Shown in pieces: positions 15,535 to 29,100 of a DNA stretch of 64,000 nt. The position numbers and the translations under genes were made by a program. Source of the DNA: Linyphia triangularis (lineage: Eukaryota > Arthropoda > Arachnida > Araneae > Linyphiidae); assembly GCA_963978545.1 (NCBI GenBank), contig OZ021722.1:38519365-38583364 (forward strand), read 5' to 3'. A model generated the notes under the pieces. That model saw nothing but the letters and a program-made list of their open reading frames with translations, was not told the origin of the DNA and ran no database searches. Position 1 is the stretch's first letter. The number at the start of each line of letters is the position of its first letter.

Positions 15535-17146
15535 CAAAGGGTTAGTAAGAAGTTTTTTATTTGATAAGTAGTAGTATTAAAATGAAAAAATATTTTGCTT
15601 CAATTAAAAATTTAAATGGAATGGTAAATATAACAACCTGTCGTAATTCGTATTCATGTTGGAATTTTATAAGGAATTAGAATGATTAAACCCATTAAGT
15701 CTTTTACATATTCCATAAACTTAATGCATTATTTTTTACTCATTGTCTTCCAAAATATTTTTAAAAGAATACATTTTAACCGACCACATCAACAGCCGAG
15801 CATAATTTTATATCCTTTCGATAACAATCTAAACTCCACACAAGAAATTGAATTATTGAAAAAAATATAAATGTTTGCTAACAGATGACGATGACATGAT
15901 TTCCGACTAAGAAATAAATACTTAATATAAAAAGAAAGACTTTCTTAACATTACTTTCAAACTTCGTGATTACAGTCTATTATTTCTGTCTACTATTACT
16001 ATTATATCTGTTCTTACCTTTCTGTTTAAATACCAAGCTATAGAAAACTATTCCATGAAAATTTCAAGCATTTCTATGTATGTGCAGGGAGGCGTCTAAA
16101 TGGAAGAAAGAGGCGGAGAATGCTAGGAAAGAGGTGGATCGCCTCAGGGAGGAGAAAGAAAAACAGAGGCGGGAGGCGGAGGAGAAGATGAGATCACTGA
16201 TGGAGGAGCACAGGGAGGAGACAAGGAAGGAGAAAAAGAGGAGTACGGTAAGATTGAATCTTTTTTTTTTCTTTTTCTTTTTTTTCTTACACTCTCTTAC
16301 TATATAATAGAGATGTCAGGAAATAGTTTGAATTTCCATAACGGAACAGGGGATGATAGTTCTGGTGGAGAGTTTGAATGCCGTAAATTACTCCATTTCT
16401 TCGGTAGAGTGGATGTGGCTGAAGTGAATGCAAGGTAGTTGTGGATTATGTTGTGAAGTCACGTGGTTTGATGTTGATGGACGTGAATCGATGCGAGATC
16501 ATAAACGTAGAGGTTTCAGAACTTAAAACACTTGTATGTACAGTCAAACTCCGTTAACGCGAAATCGCTTAGTATGAAATTCCGTTTAACGCGAAGTAAA
16601 ACCTTTTTTCCGTACTTAAAACTTAACGTTGATTTATTCGTTTAACATGAAATTTGTTTAATGCGAACTATTTCAGCGGCTCCATCGACTTTGCGTTAGC
16701 AGGGTTTGATTGTAATTTTTGTCATACAGTGGAAGTGCTAATGTAAAAATATACATTTTTTTTTTAAATAGAACCATTTACGTATTATTTGGTGGGTAAA
16801 GTTACCAGCATACATATTATTTTGCTATCGAGAAATGAGTGTAGTTTGTCTTGAATAATGTTTGTTTTTACTCATTTAAGACATCCGTTGGATTTTTATC
16901 ACACATAAAAAAAAAAGTCAAACCCGTTAACGTGAAATCGCTTAACATGAAATCCCCTTTAAAGAGAAAAGCAATCCTCCGTACTTAAAACTTAACGTTA
17001 ATTTATTCGTTTAGCACAAAATTCGGTTAACGAGAATAATTTCGGCTGCCCCATCGATTTGGCGTTAAATGGGTTTGAGTCTATAAAGAACCTTTTTATT
17101 TATTCAACACTTATTGGAAATCAGAAATGAATTTGGATTATGCTTT

Positions 17147-17186
<40 letters not shown>

Positions 17187-20100
17187 TATAATTCCAATCA
17201 CATGACTTTTGATGGTCCTAGAATCTTCCATCTTGTAGCAGTGTAGTGGCATCATATTAATACTTGATTGCCTCCTACATAATAGCTTATTACATTATAA
17301 TGCTCCCCCAAAATTACTCAGTTCCAAATTTTCATATTCTTAAGATGACTCCTTGTTGCTTCCTGTCTGAAAAACATAAACAGAGTAGCCACAGAATATG
17401 GAAAACCTGGAAATCAAAAAAATGTCAGAGAACTTTCTGATTTTGGAAAAAATCTGGGAAATGTGAAGGAATTTTTTTAAATTTCACGAAAATCAGGGAA
17501 ATTTTCTTTGTTCTGAATGTACGTACGTTTCCCCGTTCATTCATATTTTGGCGCCATTTAGCCGGAGAATTCTGGTGATGGTCGTTGAAAGTTTAATGTT
17601 GCGGTATAATTTAAACTTATCATTACCGACAAAATTATTTTCAGAGTGTTCAGGTTTCATTTTGTTCAGGGTGTCTACACATCTTGAGAAGTTGGGGAAA
17701 TTGGAAAGAGAAAAAAAAGTTGGCCGTAAAATCAGGGAATTTTTTAGAAGGCTATCAGGAAAATCATGGAATTATCAGGGAACTTTTTTCTTGAATTTTG
17801 TGGCCACCCTGATAGAGTTGTCACCTTATAGTCACTTATGTAATATACAAATTGTGTTATTCCATACACCTTCAATTCACTATCCCATTTCCAATAAAGG
17901 AATCTGAGGAGCACAATTCGAAGAAGATCCGTGAACTGGAGAGACAACTGTCCCATATTCAGGGCGAGCTGGAATCGGCTCGAGTAGAGGCGGAGGCTCG
18001 TCTTTCTCGCCAAGAAGCGCGACTGCAGGAAGCGGAACTGAAGACTGAGAGCGGAGAGCGGCTGAGGGAGCAGATCAGTCGATTGCAAGCAGAAAGGGAT
18101 CTTCTCAGGGTTGAGAAGGAAGAGGTGAACACTAAACACCTTTCAATTTTCAACACTGATTGTCCTTGCCGCCTCATGCAATATGTAGCAGAATACGTTA
18201 TCTGTTCCTTGTTTTTGATATTTTCTACAATTATTTCTTACAGCTATTATTTATTGCAAGCATGGTTTTGAGACTTGTTCGACGCATTGAGAGAAAAAAA
18301 AAATTAGTGCAAATGTGTGCATGTAGTTATATTAATGAATGGAATAGTTTAATTATATGTTGTTTCTATTTCTATGAGTTTTTTCTAAAATAGATATAGA
18401 CAACTTTGAACCAGAAATCATCATTATGTGCATAACATTTTATGAAGATAAGTTCATAAGAACAGCCCTTGCATGACTCTATACAAGGAAGTTTAATTGC
18501 AGCTACCCCGTGCGTATTTGCAGGCCAAACTAGTTTGGTCTTGGAAATACTAGTTTATTTTGGGGCGTTTAAGAAAAACTAGTTTAGTTTGAAATCGGAC
18601 TTTACCTGTAACATTTGCACCGCGTATTAAAATGTCATTTTCTGTAAAGTGGGAAAGGTAATAGTTACAAGACACTACATTATCTTCCTAACCTTATGCT
18701 TCCCTCTCTTTGCTGTGAGTTGGATGGTGTCTAGAAGCGCAAATTACTCGGTATGTCTTGTACACCGTATGACTGGTTAATATTATAAATTTTGTTAGAG
18801 ACGGGGATTAACTATAAATCTGAACTCCAGTTTGCATGAAGTGTAAATGGATTCAAATTCAAGTAAATGCCAAATACATACATGCGTTATAAAACTCTGT
18901 ATTTATAGTTGTTAACGTCAGAACAATCCGTTCTTTCTCAAAACTTAAGTTATTGTCAGGAGTTGTTTTAGTTTCAAAGCACAAACTAAGCACCAAAATT
19001 CAATCTTGTTCCACTTCTAAATAACTTAATGAATTTTTCTTGTGGCAGACCTGCAAGCGGCTCCAGATGAGCGAGCAGTCCCGCGCACACTGGGAAGGGG
19101 AGGCCATTCGCGCTTCCTCGGAAGTGAACTTGCTGAAGTCGCAAGTACAGCATCTGCGCAACGAGTTCAAAACCCACAGGGAGGACCTTATGGAGAAGTT
19201 GGCGGAGACCAAGTTCGACGCGGAAGTGGTGCAGGACCTGCACTTGCAGATGTAAGTAGTCCCCCCCACCCTACACAAAGTTTGTTATTGAGAATTCATG
19301 GGGTTGTTACGAGCAGGGTTGTAGGGCTAAAAAAAAAAATTATTGGTATGCAAGCTTGCCGATCGTGGCAGTAACCCCAAATGTAGCTGGGAATTTTTAA
19401 TTATAAAATGCAAATCCACAGTATTTTACATAATTTACCATACAAAAAAAAAAAAAAAAAAAAAAAAAAAAACACACGCTAAATACAGTCAATTCGCGAT
19501 AACTCGAAGTCTCGTAGGTCGAATATTCGTTTTTCTCGAATTTTTCATTACTCCCCAAGACAAATTGATGTTTTTTAACACTAAATTATCGATATATCTC
19601 GAAGTGTCATCTTTTAAGTCGAAGTTTTTGTGAAAATTTTATTATCATAACATACAAAAAAAAAAATTCACAAAATATTAATTTAAAAAAACAAACAAAA
19701 AAAAACGATATTTATTTTTCCTCTTTTCATCGTGTTTTACAATTTAACTTGTTACCGGGAAAATACCGTTTGCATTAACGCGTATTGAAAGTAAACAGGC
19801 TTTTGCCTTTTCATTCCATTCCATATTTAAAGCGTGAGTCAATGGTGTTGGTTTACGTTGACTTTGAATAATGTTAAAACGTAAACTGAATACGCTTAGT
19901 CCAACTCAAAGGGTTAAATTAATCAATGAAACTGAACAAAATCTGCGATGTAAGAAGAAAGAAGTTGCTGTAAAGAACATAATTCTTCCGAATACTCTTT
20001 CAACCATTTTGAAAAACAAAGATGATTTTGTGAACACATGCATAGCAACTCGATCCATCGTGTAAATGAGTGAAGGCCTTTCTTGGTGTCGAAGCTGCTG

Positions 20101-23100
20101 TATTAAAATGGTTTGAGACATATCGAAACCAGAATTCAAAAATCCCTCTTAGTGAGATGATATTTAAAGAAAAGGTGAAGGACTTTACTCGTTTACTAAA
20201 AGTTGAAGGATTTATAGTAAGTGAAGAATGGCTAGAAAAGTTTAAAGCAAGGCCCAATATTGTCTTCCGGACTCCACGTGAACGAGCAAAAGATGTGTGA
20301 TGAAATATTCCTTGAATAGAAATAACTGCCGAGTGACTTCCGATAACTCGAACTTCGGATAACTCGAAGAATTTGGCCAGTCCCTTGAACTTCGAGTTAT
20401 CCCGAGTTGACTGTACTTTTAACTTGCATATTTATTTTCTCACTAACTTTTATCACAATACATGTATAAAGATTTATGAGTTGTTATTATTAATTAATTA
20501 AAAAAAAAAGTGTCGGTACGGCGTACCAGCTCTCAAAAAGGTACCGATACACCGTAACGGCCCCACTACAACCCTGGTCTTAATCAGTTAATGTCATATT
20601 CGTGTGGTTTCCTCTTTTGGTGGACCATTGATTTTAATAAACATAAGATTTGCCTTGCCACATGTGGAATTATTAGACGCGATTTCGATTGTTATGTAAT
20701 AATGTTCAAGAGGGCTGAATCCAAGCTCGCATTCTGAAGATCTTCCGGGAATGACTTTAGAAAAGTTCATCAATGGCATTAAATCATCAGGATTTCTTCG
20801 CCCGCCGTTGTCCAGAAAATATCGATATGCAGACAAAGTTTTTAAAAATGGTAAACAATCGTCTGTACAGTAAACTGATCTCATACTCACCAAAACCTGA
20901 ACGTATTTCACCTGGCCAGCTGTTTTGGTCCCAATATGAATGCTCCAAAACATTGTTCTCTTTGAAAGTAGTAACAAAATTATCAATTTTCAAGATACTT
21001 TTAATAAAAATTAATGAACCTTGAAAATTCCTCCGCAAAGGCTCTCAAAAAGTTTCAGTATTTCTTTTAGAGCCGGTACGCTGTTTCAACTCTCAAATAA
21101 ATACCGGTACGCCGTACCGGCTTGAACTGACCCCACTACACCCCTGGTAATGAGTACTTTTCCATAGAATGGTTTCCAATAAGAGAGATACCTGAACTTT
21201 TCTTACTCTAAATAGTATTAATTACTCCAACTAAGCTTTGCCGTGGATGTAGGACCAGTTTAAACAGCTAGACACTTCGCCGTGTTAAGTACTAATGATA
21301 AATAAGTAGATCCAGAGGCAGCTGACAGTTTTGATACCCCATCGAATATCATTCGGAATTTTTTTTATATATAGAATATAAAGAAATACTATCTGCTTAA
21401 GAATATAACTGCCTGCGGGTAAAAAAAAATGGTTGAAATTGTTGGAAAATCGACATCGAATTAGTTGGAATAAAACCTACAGTCAAATATGTCTTTATGT
21501 AATTATGATAATTTTTTGTCTGAAAAGCCCACAGCATTAATTTTCGATAAAGAAATAAACAGGAAATTTTATTCATTTCGCACCAAATCATTACCTTCTT
21601 TTATAACAGATCCAAGTTGGCAACAGATATTAAGTCATCAGTGAAATAAAAAAAATTAGTAAAAAAATTAGAAAAAAAAGGGAACTTGACTTAGTTTTAA
21701 AAGAAGCAGCTTATTTGGTGCAAAATCCACAGGGAGGATACCTATCTAAATGAAGGGCTGCTACTACGATTATCTAAGTACGCGCTGTTGGATTGTCTTC
21801 TACCAGCACGTTTCCTAACTTATATTCGTCTGAATTGATTTATACTTTGTCTTTTTGTGTTTCAAATAGGTAGAACTTTATAAGTTATGATATTAAGGGT
21901 AACATTTTTTCACTGTGATAGAGTACTTACTATCAGTTGAGTTCTTACTATATGAAAAGAGATTTTCAAACGGTCATGAATTAACAACTAACTATTGGTC
22001 AATGTATACTAATTCAATTATATTGAGAATCATCATTTGCTGGGAGTGAACTTGGAATGTAATACATGCAAAATATTAGAATAATCCAAACATCGATAGC
22101 TGTAAATTTAAACTTACAAACATATGAAGTGCTTGATTTTTTATCATAAAGGGAGTATGACGTAGTTTACTGATAAAGGATTATCTTGCTTTTGCATTTA
22201 AAAACTGATCATATTTCTTACCAAAAATTATTTGCTTTTTATTATTTTTTTTATGTTGTTGAGAGAAAAAAAATTTCACCACATAAAGAAAATTTATTTT
22301 GCGATAAAAATCAAACAGCTCGTAATAAGTCTAATTAAAAGAAGTTTTAATCCTCTAATGAACGAGGTCAAGTATACAAGAAACGACTGCAGGTCAAAAA
22401 CTAATTGAAATAAACATTTCTCCCTTCACCGTCAATTCGAAACTTCAATCCAAATTTGGGCATGAAATTCGTCTTTTAAAACTTGATGAGCAAGAATGGA
22501 TTGAAAGAAAGATGAGGTCAACACTCGAGCGGAAGTCGCGCACACGTGCAACGAAACTTATCTTAATTTATGAAGAAAAAAGAAAAAGAAATGTTCGGGG
22601 AAGACTAGATTGACTGTTTTCATCGCGGCGTCCCGACGGCGGGGATACTAATAAAAAATATTTTTTATTTCATAAATGTAAGGGAAATTTGTTTCAAATG
22701 TCATTGTAAAGATCAAGGCTATAAAATTTTTTGAAATTTTATGAAAGCAATTAATAGACTTGGTTATGCTTTATGGAATTTTTATGATACAATAATTTTT
22801 GGAATTTGTATAACTGATTATTTAGTCCAAAGTACTCTTTTTCCGATATCTGCTTTAAAATGGTTATTCGGAAATTTTAATTAAAAGAAGAACCTTTCAT
22901 TATTTTTTAATCTTTTGCTCATTTCGCTATTTACACTCAATATGGTTGTGATGAAAATTGGGTTGTCCAAAATGCTTACAAAATAACCTCATAAACCACT
23001 ACTCAAAATAAAGTTAATTTATTTCATTCACGAAGTTACATACTAACAAAAAAATTAGATCTTCAAATTTATAGTTAAGAAATAAAAGTATAAAAAAATC

Positions 23101-26100
23101 AAGAAGATAAAGGATCAAGTTCGGATTTTCGAAGTCCAAAATTAATTATTTCAAATCATTGAAAATAAAAAGTGGAAAAAAGAGGAATTTTATCATTCTG
23201 AGTAATGTCGTACAATTAGTTTCTCAAGAAATTCCACACACAAATATTTCCTTAATTATAAACGTGGTTATTAATATCATATTATTATTAAATGTTAAAA
23301 ATATATTTGTAAACTTAATATTTTTTAATTCACTAATAATTTAAAATGTACTTTTCACTGTAGTGAGGAGCAGAGGCGTATTGTTGAGGAAATGCAACAT
23401 CGACTCAAGTACACAGAGGGAGAGAGAGACCAGTTACAGACGAAACTCACTACTAAAAGCCAAGATCAAATGCAGGTAATGCATTCTTGCAATACACGAT
23501 ACTTCCTTAATATCTAACAGGCTTTCCACTCGCTTATTGATGTACCTGAAAACATGGAGAATATTTAAGTCAATACATATGTATTTTTATATTCATTTTT
23601 TTCTTCACTACGATAAATATATGGAATTAGAATGTGAATATTAGGTGAGTAGTTTTATCTCCTAGTGTCTGTAACTTAGCGATATTATTATTAACAGCAA
23701 GAAACTTTTAATTGGCAGGGTTTTGGTTATCATTTATCTTCAGCCTTAACAACGGTATGTTTCTGTCGCCAAATGTGATCAAATTATACAATGTACAATG
23801 CTTTGTGTCTGGACTTGGAAGTACCACAATACAAATATGTGTCGAAGTAACCTATTCGTGACAATAACTGTCGCAATACAACTTGTTTTATTTTACTGTT
23901 ATTGTAATTTTATGTTCTATTCTCCCCGCAACACTTCAAATCTGTTCTGCTTTCAAGATATGTGCTTTAAAATACTAAATTGAAACCTCAGTACAATTAA
24001 ATAACCTTTTACAATTGTGTTAAGAATTAGTCTTTCCTAACACGATGTTTGCCATTATGTATTAGAGACAATTGTGAAAGAACTATCAACAATTGTGAAA
24101 GAACTAAGAAACAATTATCAAAATTGTTGTAGATAGGGAGGAAGGGACCGACTCTAACACAGTTATAAATATAAGATACCACGCTATATCTCGTTAAGTT
24201 GCCGTTGTTCCATGTCCATAGTACCATCATCTCCTCAAATGAAATACTGTTTGAAGTGTTTGAAAGCTGGGTCATGTGGAACAGATCATCGTCTTATATT
24301 CGGCATTGTTACATAAAAGTTGCAAATATTTATAGCAAACTTTGAATTTTAACCTTTGCATGAATAGGTTTCACTCCTTTAACATTATTAACGAAAAAGT
24401 ACCTTGAAGGAAAAACTACGTTATCTACTACATTAAATTCATAATTACTTATTCCATTACTTTTATTTAAGATCCATGTGTAATTTTCACAATTATTCAT
24501 TAATTTAACAGAAATGAGTTATGGTACCTAATTGGTGCCGAAAAATTTTAATCAAGAAAAATTAACAAAATTTTGTATATTGCCAAACTCTCTATAGGGT
24601 AGAGTAGGGAAGGATAGAACTCGTATAAATGGGATTCCTAATGAATTATTTTCTGTTGATGCAACATTGAAATTTTTAAAATAATATCTTGAAACATTTT
24701 AACACAGCTAAAAATATAAATATGATGGTAGTTATTTTTATATTAGTTTAATGAGAAAATTAAAAGAGCAAGATAAATGTCCCACCCTTCTCTCATGTGA
24801 GGGAAAGAAGGTACATGTGTGTGAAAGTTAAAATACATGCATAATTTTCAAAAATATTATGGAAAAAGGACAGAAACAGTTTTCCCATTTGTACCTAAAG
24901 TTTATTGATTATTTTTTAATCTTTATTTTATCTAACATCACTTCAAGTTGTAAATATAAATTGTCTTATTTGTTACACAATTAATATATCATAGGGATTA
25001 ATATATCATAGGATTAGATATCGTAGGGAATAGATATCTCCAGACAAACAATTATGCTGACTGTACAAACTAAAACATTTGTATAGTAAGCATAGTAGTT
25101 TGACTGGAGATATCATAGGGACGCATGGGACCTTCCTCAGGCTTTCTGTCCCATCCCTCCCTACACACCACATTTAATAAAATAACTTATTATTAAAAAC
25201 ATACTGGTTTTAGGCTTGACCTAACTGCTAATTAATAAAAGTTAAATTACTAGATCTACAAAACATTGAAAACAATTATGTTAACAATAATGAAAGATAT
25301 TGAAAACTTATATTGAAAATATAGGAAAGTACTTACTTTTAGTGTTGCAAAATGGTTTTTTTGTTACATAACCTCATAAAAACCTGCCATTAAAATGATT
25401 CCTAGCTATATAAATATGAAACTATGGTTACTTCACCTGGTGGACGAATCAGAAATTAAGAAAAAAAAATATTTAGAAGTTATTGCAAGTGTCTCATTCG
25501 TCCCTAGTCTCCACTAAAATCAATCTATCGTGATAACAACCGACTAAAGTACCTAATCCTAGAAAAAAAATATGTTTTAAAACACAAAAAGACGATTAGT
25601 TTATTTTACCTCTACATATCTAGTTATGTCTAATAATTGCAAATTCTTGTTCATAATATATTTCTAATTTTTTTTTTCAGGTAGAGAACGGTCTGAAACA
25701 AGAGATGGAAACCCTGAAGAGGAGGTAGAAACCTCAACCATTCTTCTTTCTCCTCTCTTTTTAACAAACTACGCAGTTTTCCATCCTTTCGTACTCTTCT
25801 CAGCATCAGTATCTTCCCTAACAACTTCAGATTCTTTTTAGGCAAAGAATTTTAGACCACTGGAAAGAGCTTCGACAAGCTTGTCCGTTGCGCTTTTTTT
25901 TTTTTTTTTTTCTTTTTTTTTTTTTTTTTACAACTTACATCTCAAGTATTTGATTTGTATGTTCTGAATTCAACGAAAAAGACCTTTAACGAAGTAGATA
26001 GAGATTTACCGTAAATTTAGTAATGACTAGATTAGATAAATAATTATAACTTGTAAGGAGTAGAAAAAAAAAGTATTAAAAAAATCCAAATAAATTCACA

Positions 26101-29100
26101 AAACTCTCGTTAATCGAAACAAGCCTGAACAAAAATTTTGCATCGAAATAAAGAGAGAACTCTACACAATACAATTGAGCAAAATAAGAAATTCATTGCA
26201 AAAAGGGATTTTACATCTGAAATCTTACGTGGTCATAGCTATTTCATAGTTATAATATAATTAAAGAATTACGTAATTTTTTGATTTTTTTTTTTTAAAT
26301 AAAGTTGTCAAGGCATTAAAAATTACCCATCAGATTTGAAAGCTATAAATTCAGGTCCTCAATTCACTGTCGTTAGTCTTACACCTATTCTAATATAAAT
26401 CCTTCATTATATTAAACTTGAACATTATTCTATTGGATTCTCACTATTGTTGTGCAAAGAATGTCTGCTTTTACATACGGAATGTTAACAGAAACCCTAT
26501 GATATCAATATTGTTTAAATAGATTTTAAGTGGTAAGTCGTATATCACTGAAATTATATTTTTCTAAAAAATCGATCGCATACTATACCAATAACCAAAG
26601 TGCATCCATCGGTGTCTTCCAAGTTGTTTTGTGTTCATCATAATTGAGAAGATAGGTGTATAACTGTTTGTTTCAAACTGAACAAACTTTGTCACTAACT
26701 TATTGTAGCATGTTGGGAATAAAGGTTTTCAATATAACATTCTAATTTATTTTTTTTCTTCTGGATTTCATTTTTCTATTAACATTAACAACTTTAACAT
26801 TTTTATGGAAAAGGTGGTGGATGATTAATTCTCTTTTAAAAAAGTGTTATAAAATCCTTTTTTTTTTTTTTTTTTTTTTTCACACTTTATCTCATGTGCG
26901 TTTTGTCTTTGTTTTCAAGAAAAATATGCAAAGCTCTTGGCTTATGTAGTTTCAGAATTAAAATATCGTCTAAATGGTTTTTGATTAATTGTATCGCGCT
27001 TTTTTACTAAAATTAGTTAAACAAATTTTAATAAAAAAAAAATGTTTTTAATAATCCATTAAAAAGATTTTTGATTTTGTGAAAGCAAAAGTGTTTCAAA
27101 TAGATATACTGTGTTCATATTTTTTTTAAAAAGTTGCTATCAAGATGATTTTGTAACGGGTGTACAAATTCTTGTTGAATTCTTATTTACTAGCAATAAG
27201 TACTAGATAGTTCGGTAAATAAACTTCAGGTACAATTATAAGGCTTGTTTTAAGGACTTGGTCATTATACATTTCAGAGATGGTTTTGATAATAAAATAT
27301 ACTCCACAATGTTCCAGTCATGGTACATACAGCAGGTATAAAAACTTGCCATAATGAAACTCATCAAAAAGCAGCGAATATAATGATATGGACACCCTGT
27401 TCGATATGTATATTGTATAACTCATTTAAGGCTAAAAACATAACAAGACCAATCTCTCGCCGTATGGTTCATGAATAACATAACTTAAGACCCTTGTCAT
27501 CAACGACTGAACCATTTTATACTTTGATATACCCTATTATAAGAAACTAATTGGTGAGAAGTAATTGAGATGTCCGCAGTTTGCACAGGGGTACAATGAC
27601 TAAAAAATAATAAAGATATTAAATTTTTAGGGTGAAATTGGGAAACTAACAAGTAGAATTTTTTTGTGTGTCTTCTAATCAAGCCCTACGTACGTAAAAA
27701 ATTGGAAGAATAAGCAATGGTAATAATCGCATCACCAAATTGATTGACTGAATAATTGTCGATAAAAGTGTTCTGAGTCATACCACAACGTGTTACGACA
27801 TCCGTGAGACTGGTGTAACTCACGTAATCTCGAGAACAATGTCGTGAAACACCAATTATTTATTTGAGAACTGATGATTCTACATTGAGTTTCATTGATT
27901 CACCGTCTCTCTCGTGATTTGTTACCGAGATGTTTCATGGCATGAACTTTCTCAAGGCCTCCTATAGTATTTTTAGCAGAGTATTGATCGCAAATGGTTT
28001 ATGTGAAGATATAAAATATGTCTTCTTAAGAATGAAATGTAAAAGACATACAAATAAGAAAAGACATACATACCCGACTTTGTCTGATTCTTACTTCAAA
28101 TTTCCTCTATTCAATTGAAAAATTAATAATTTATTAATCACACCAGAATAAATTAACCTCAGTTTGTGTATGATGTTCCTCATGACTAAAACAAATATTT
28201 CTTCTGTGACAAAAAGAAGTGTATTCAATTGAAAATTTATTAATTTAGTGGTCACATCAGAACAAATTAACCTCAGTTTGTGCATGCCCATCATGACTAA
28301 AAACAAATATTTCTGTGACAAAAATACTAACAAGATTTCAATGCAATTGCCTCCACATACACTGTTACAAAATTTACACATTTTTTTTAAAAAGATTAAA
28401 AAGAATATATTTTTATAAAAACCATCATGCTTATTTTAAACATGCACGTGAAAAGAGAGAAAAAAATCTTTATGTTCAGAAAAAACAACGCGTAATTTGC
28501 TGTTTCAACTTTAAAGAATGTAGTATATGTAATTAAAGCTTGCATACAGGGAGATAATTCTTTGTTCGCTTAGGCCCGATTAAACTTTAGCTGGGCTAAG
28601 AAAGAGCTAGTTCTCATTACCAAATTCTTATTTACCCGTACCAGTACAAAATCTGCCATTTTAACGAGTTATATATGAGCTCAAATATGAAATAAAAAAT
28701 ATATAGAATAAATCCCTCTCGAAACACGCATGTGCGATCAGAGACGTATCCAGGAGAAGGGTTTATAGGGTTAAACCCTCTATTACTCCGAAATATTTTC
28801 CATTATATATTTTAGATTAAACTACTATATATTACACTACTCAGGTATATACTTTCTAACTTGTTAATAACGGGAATTAACTGGTTGATTTTTCGCAACC
28901 TTCTCCATTTTCGTTTAAGGGGATGTACAAAAATTACATCACGCGTTGAAGGGAGAAGGAGGGGATTGGCGAAAGTGATGAACCGTGACATGGAAGGAAG
29001 GAGTAATCACTTCCACGAAGTAACAATTTCACTTGGGGGGGGAAGGAATTTAATAACGTTTTTCTTTTAATTTGAAGTTTAAAAAGAATTAGTTTAAATC

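Larger units (their letters stand above)
19314..21146. mobile_element. hAT-like element, degraded, with a nested Tigger derivative
   Basis: The left end is CAGGGTTGTAGGGCT. The right end, read inward, is CAGGGGTGTAGTGGGGTC. Flanking octamers GTTACGAG (19306-19313) and GTAATGAG (21147-21154) match at 6 of 8, as an aged 8-bp hAT target duplication would. A second right-type end, CAGGGTTGTAGTGGGGCC on the reverse strand, lies inside at 20559-20576. Both right ends are preceded by GGTACG/CGTACC hairpins. The structure may therefore be two related insertions or one element with a duplicated end. A hAT transposase remnant is at 20594-20800. Confidence 0.6.

Noticed and set aside
17548..17907. 119-codon plus-strand open frame before CLIP exon 11
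   Set aside because: It lies across the CAGGGTGGCCAC-type element and its repeats; no protein motif was seen.
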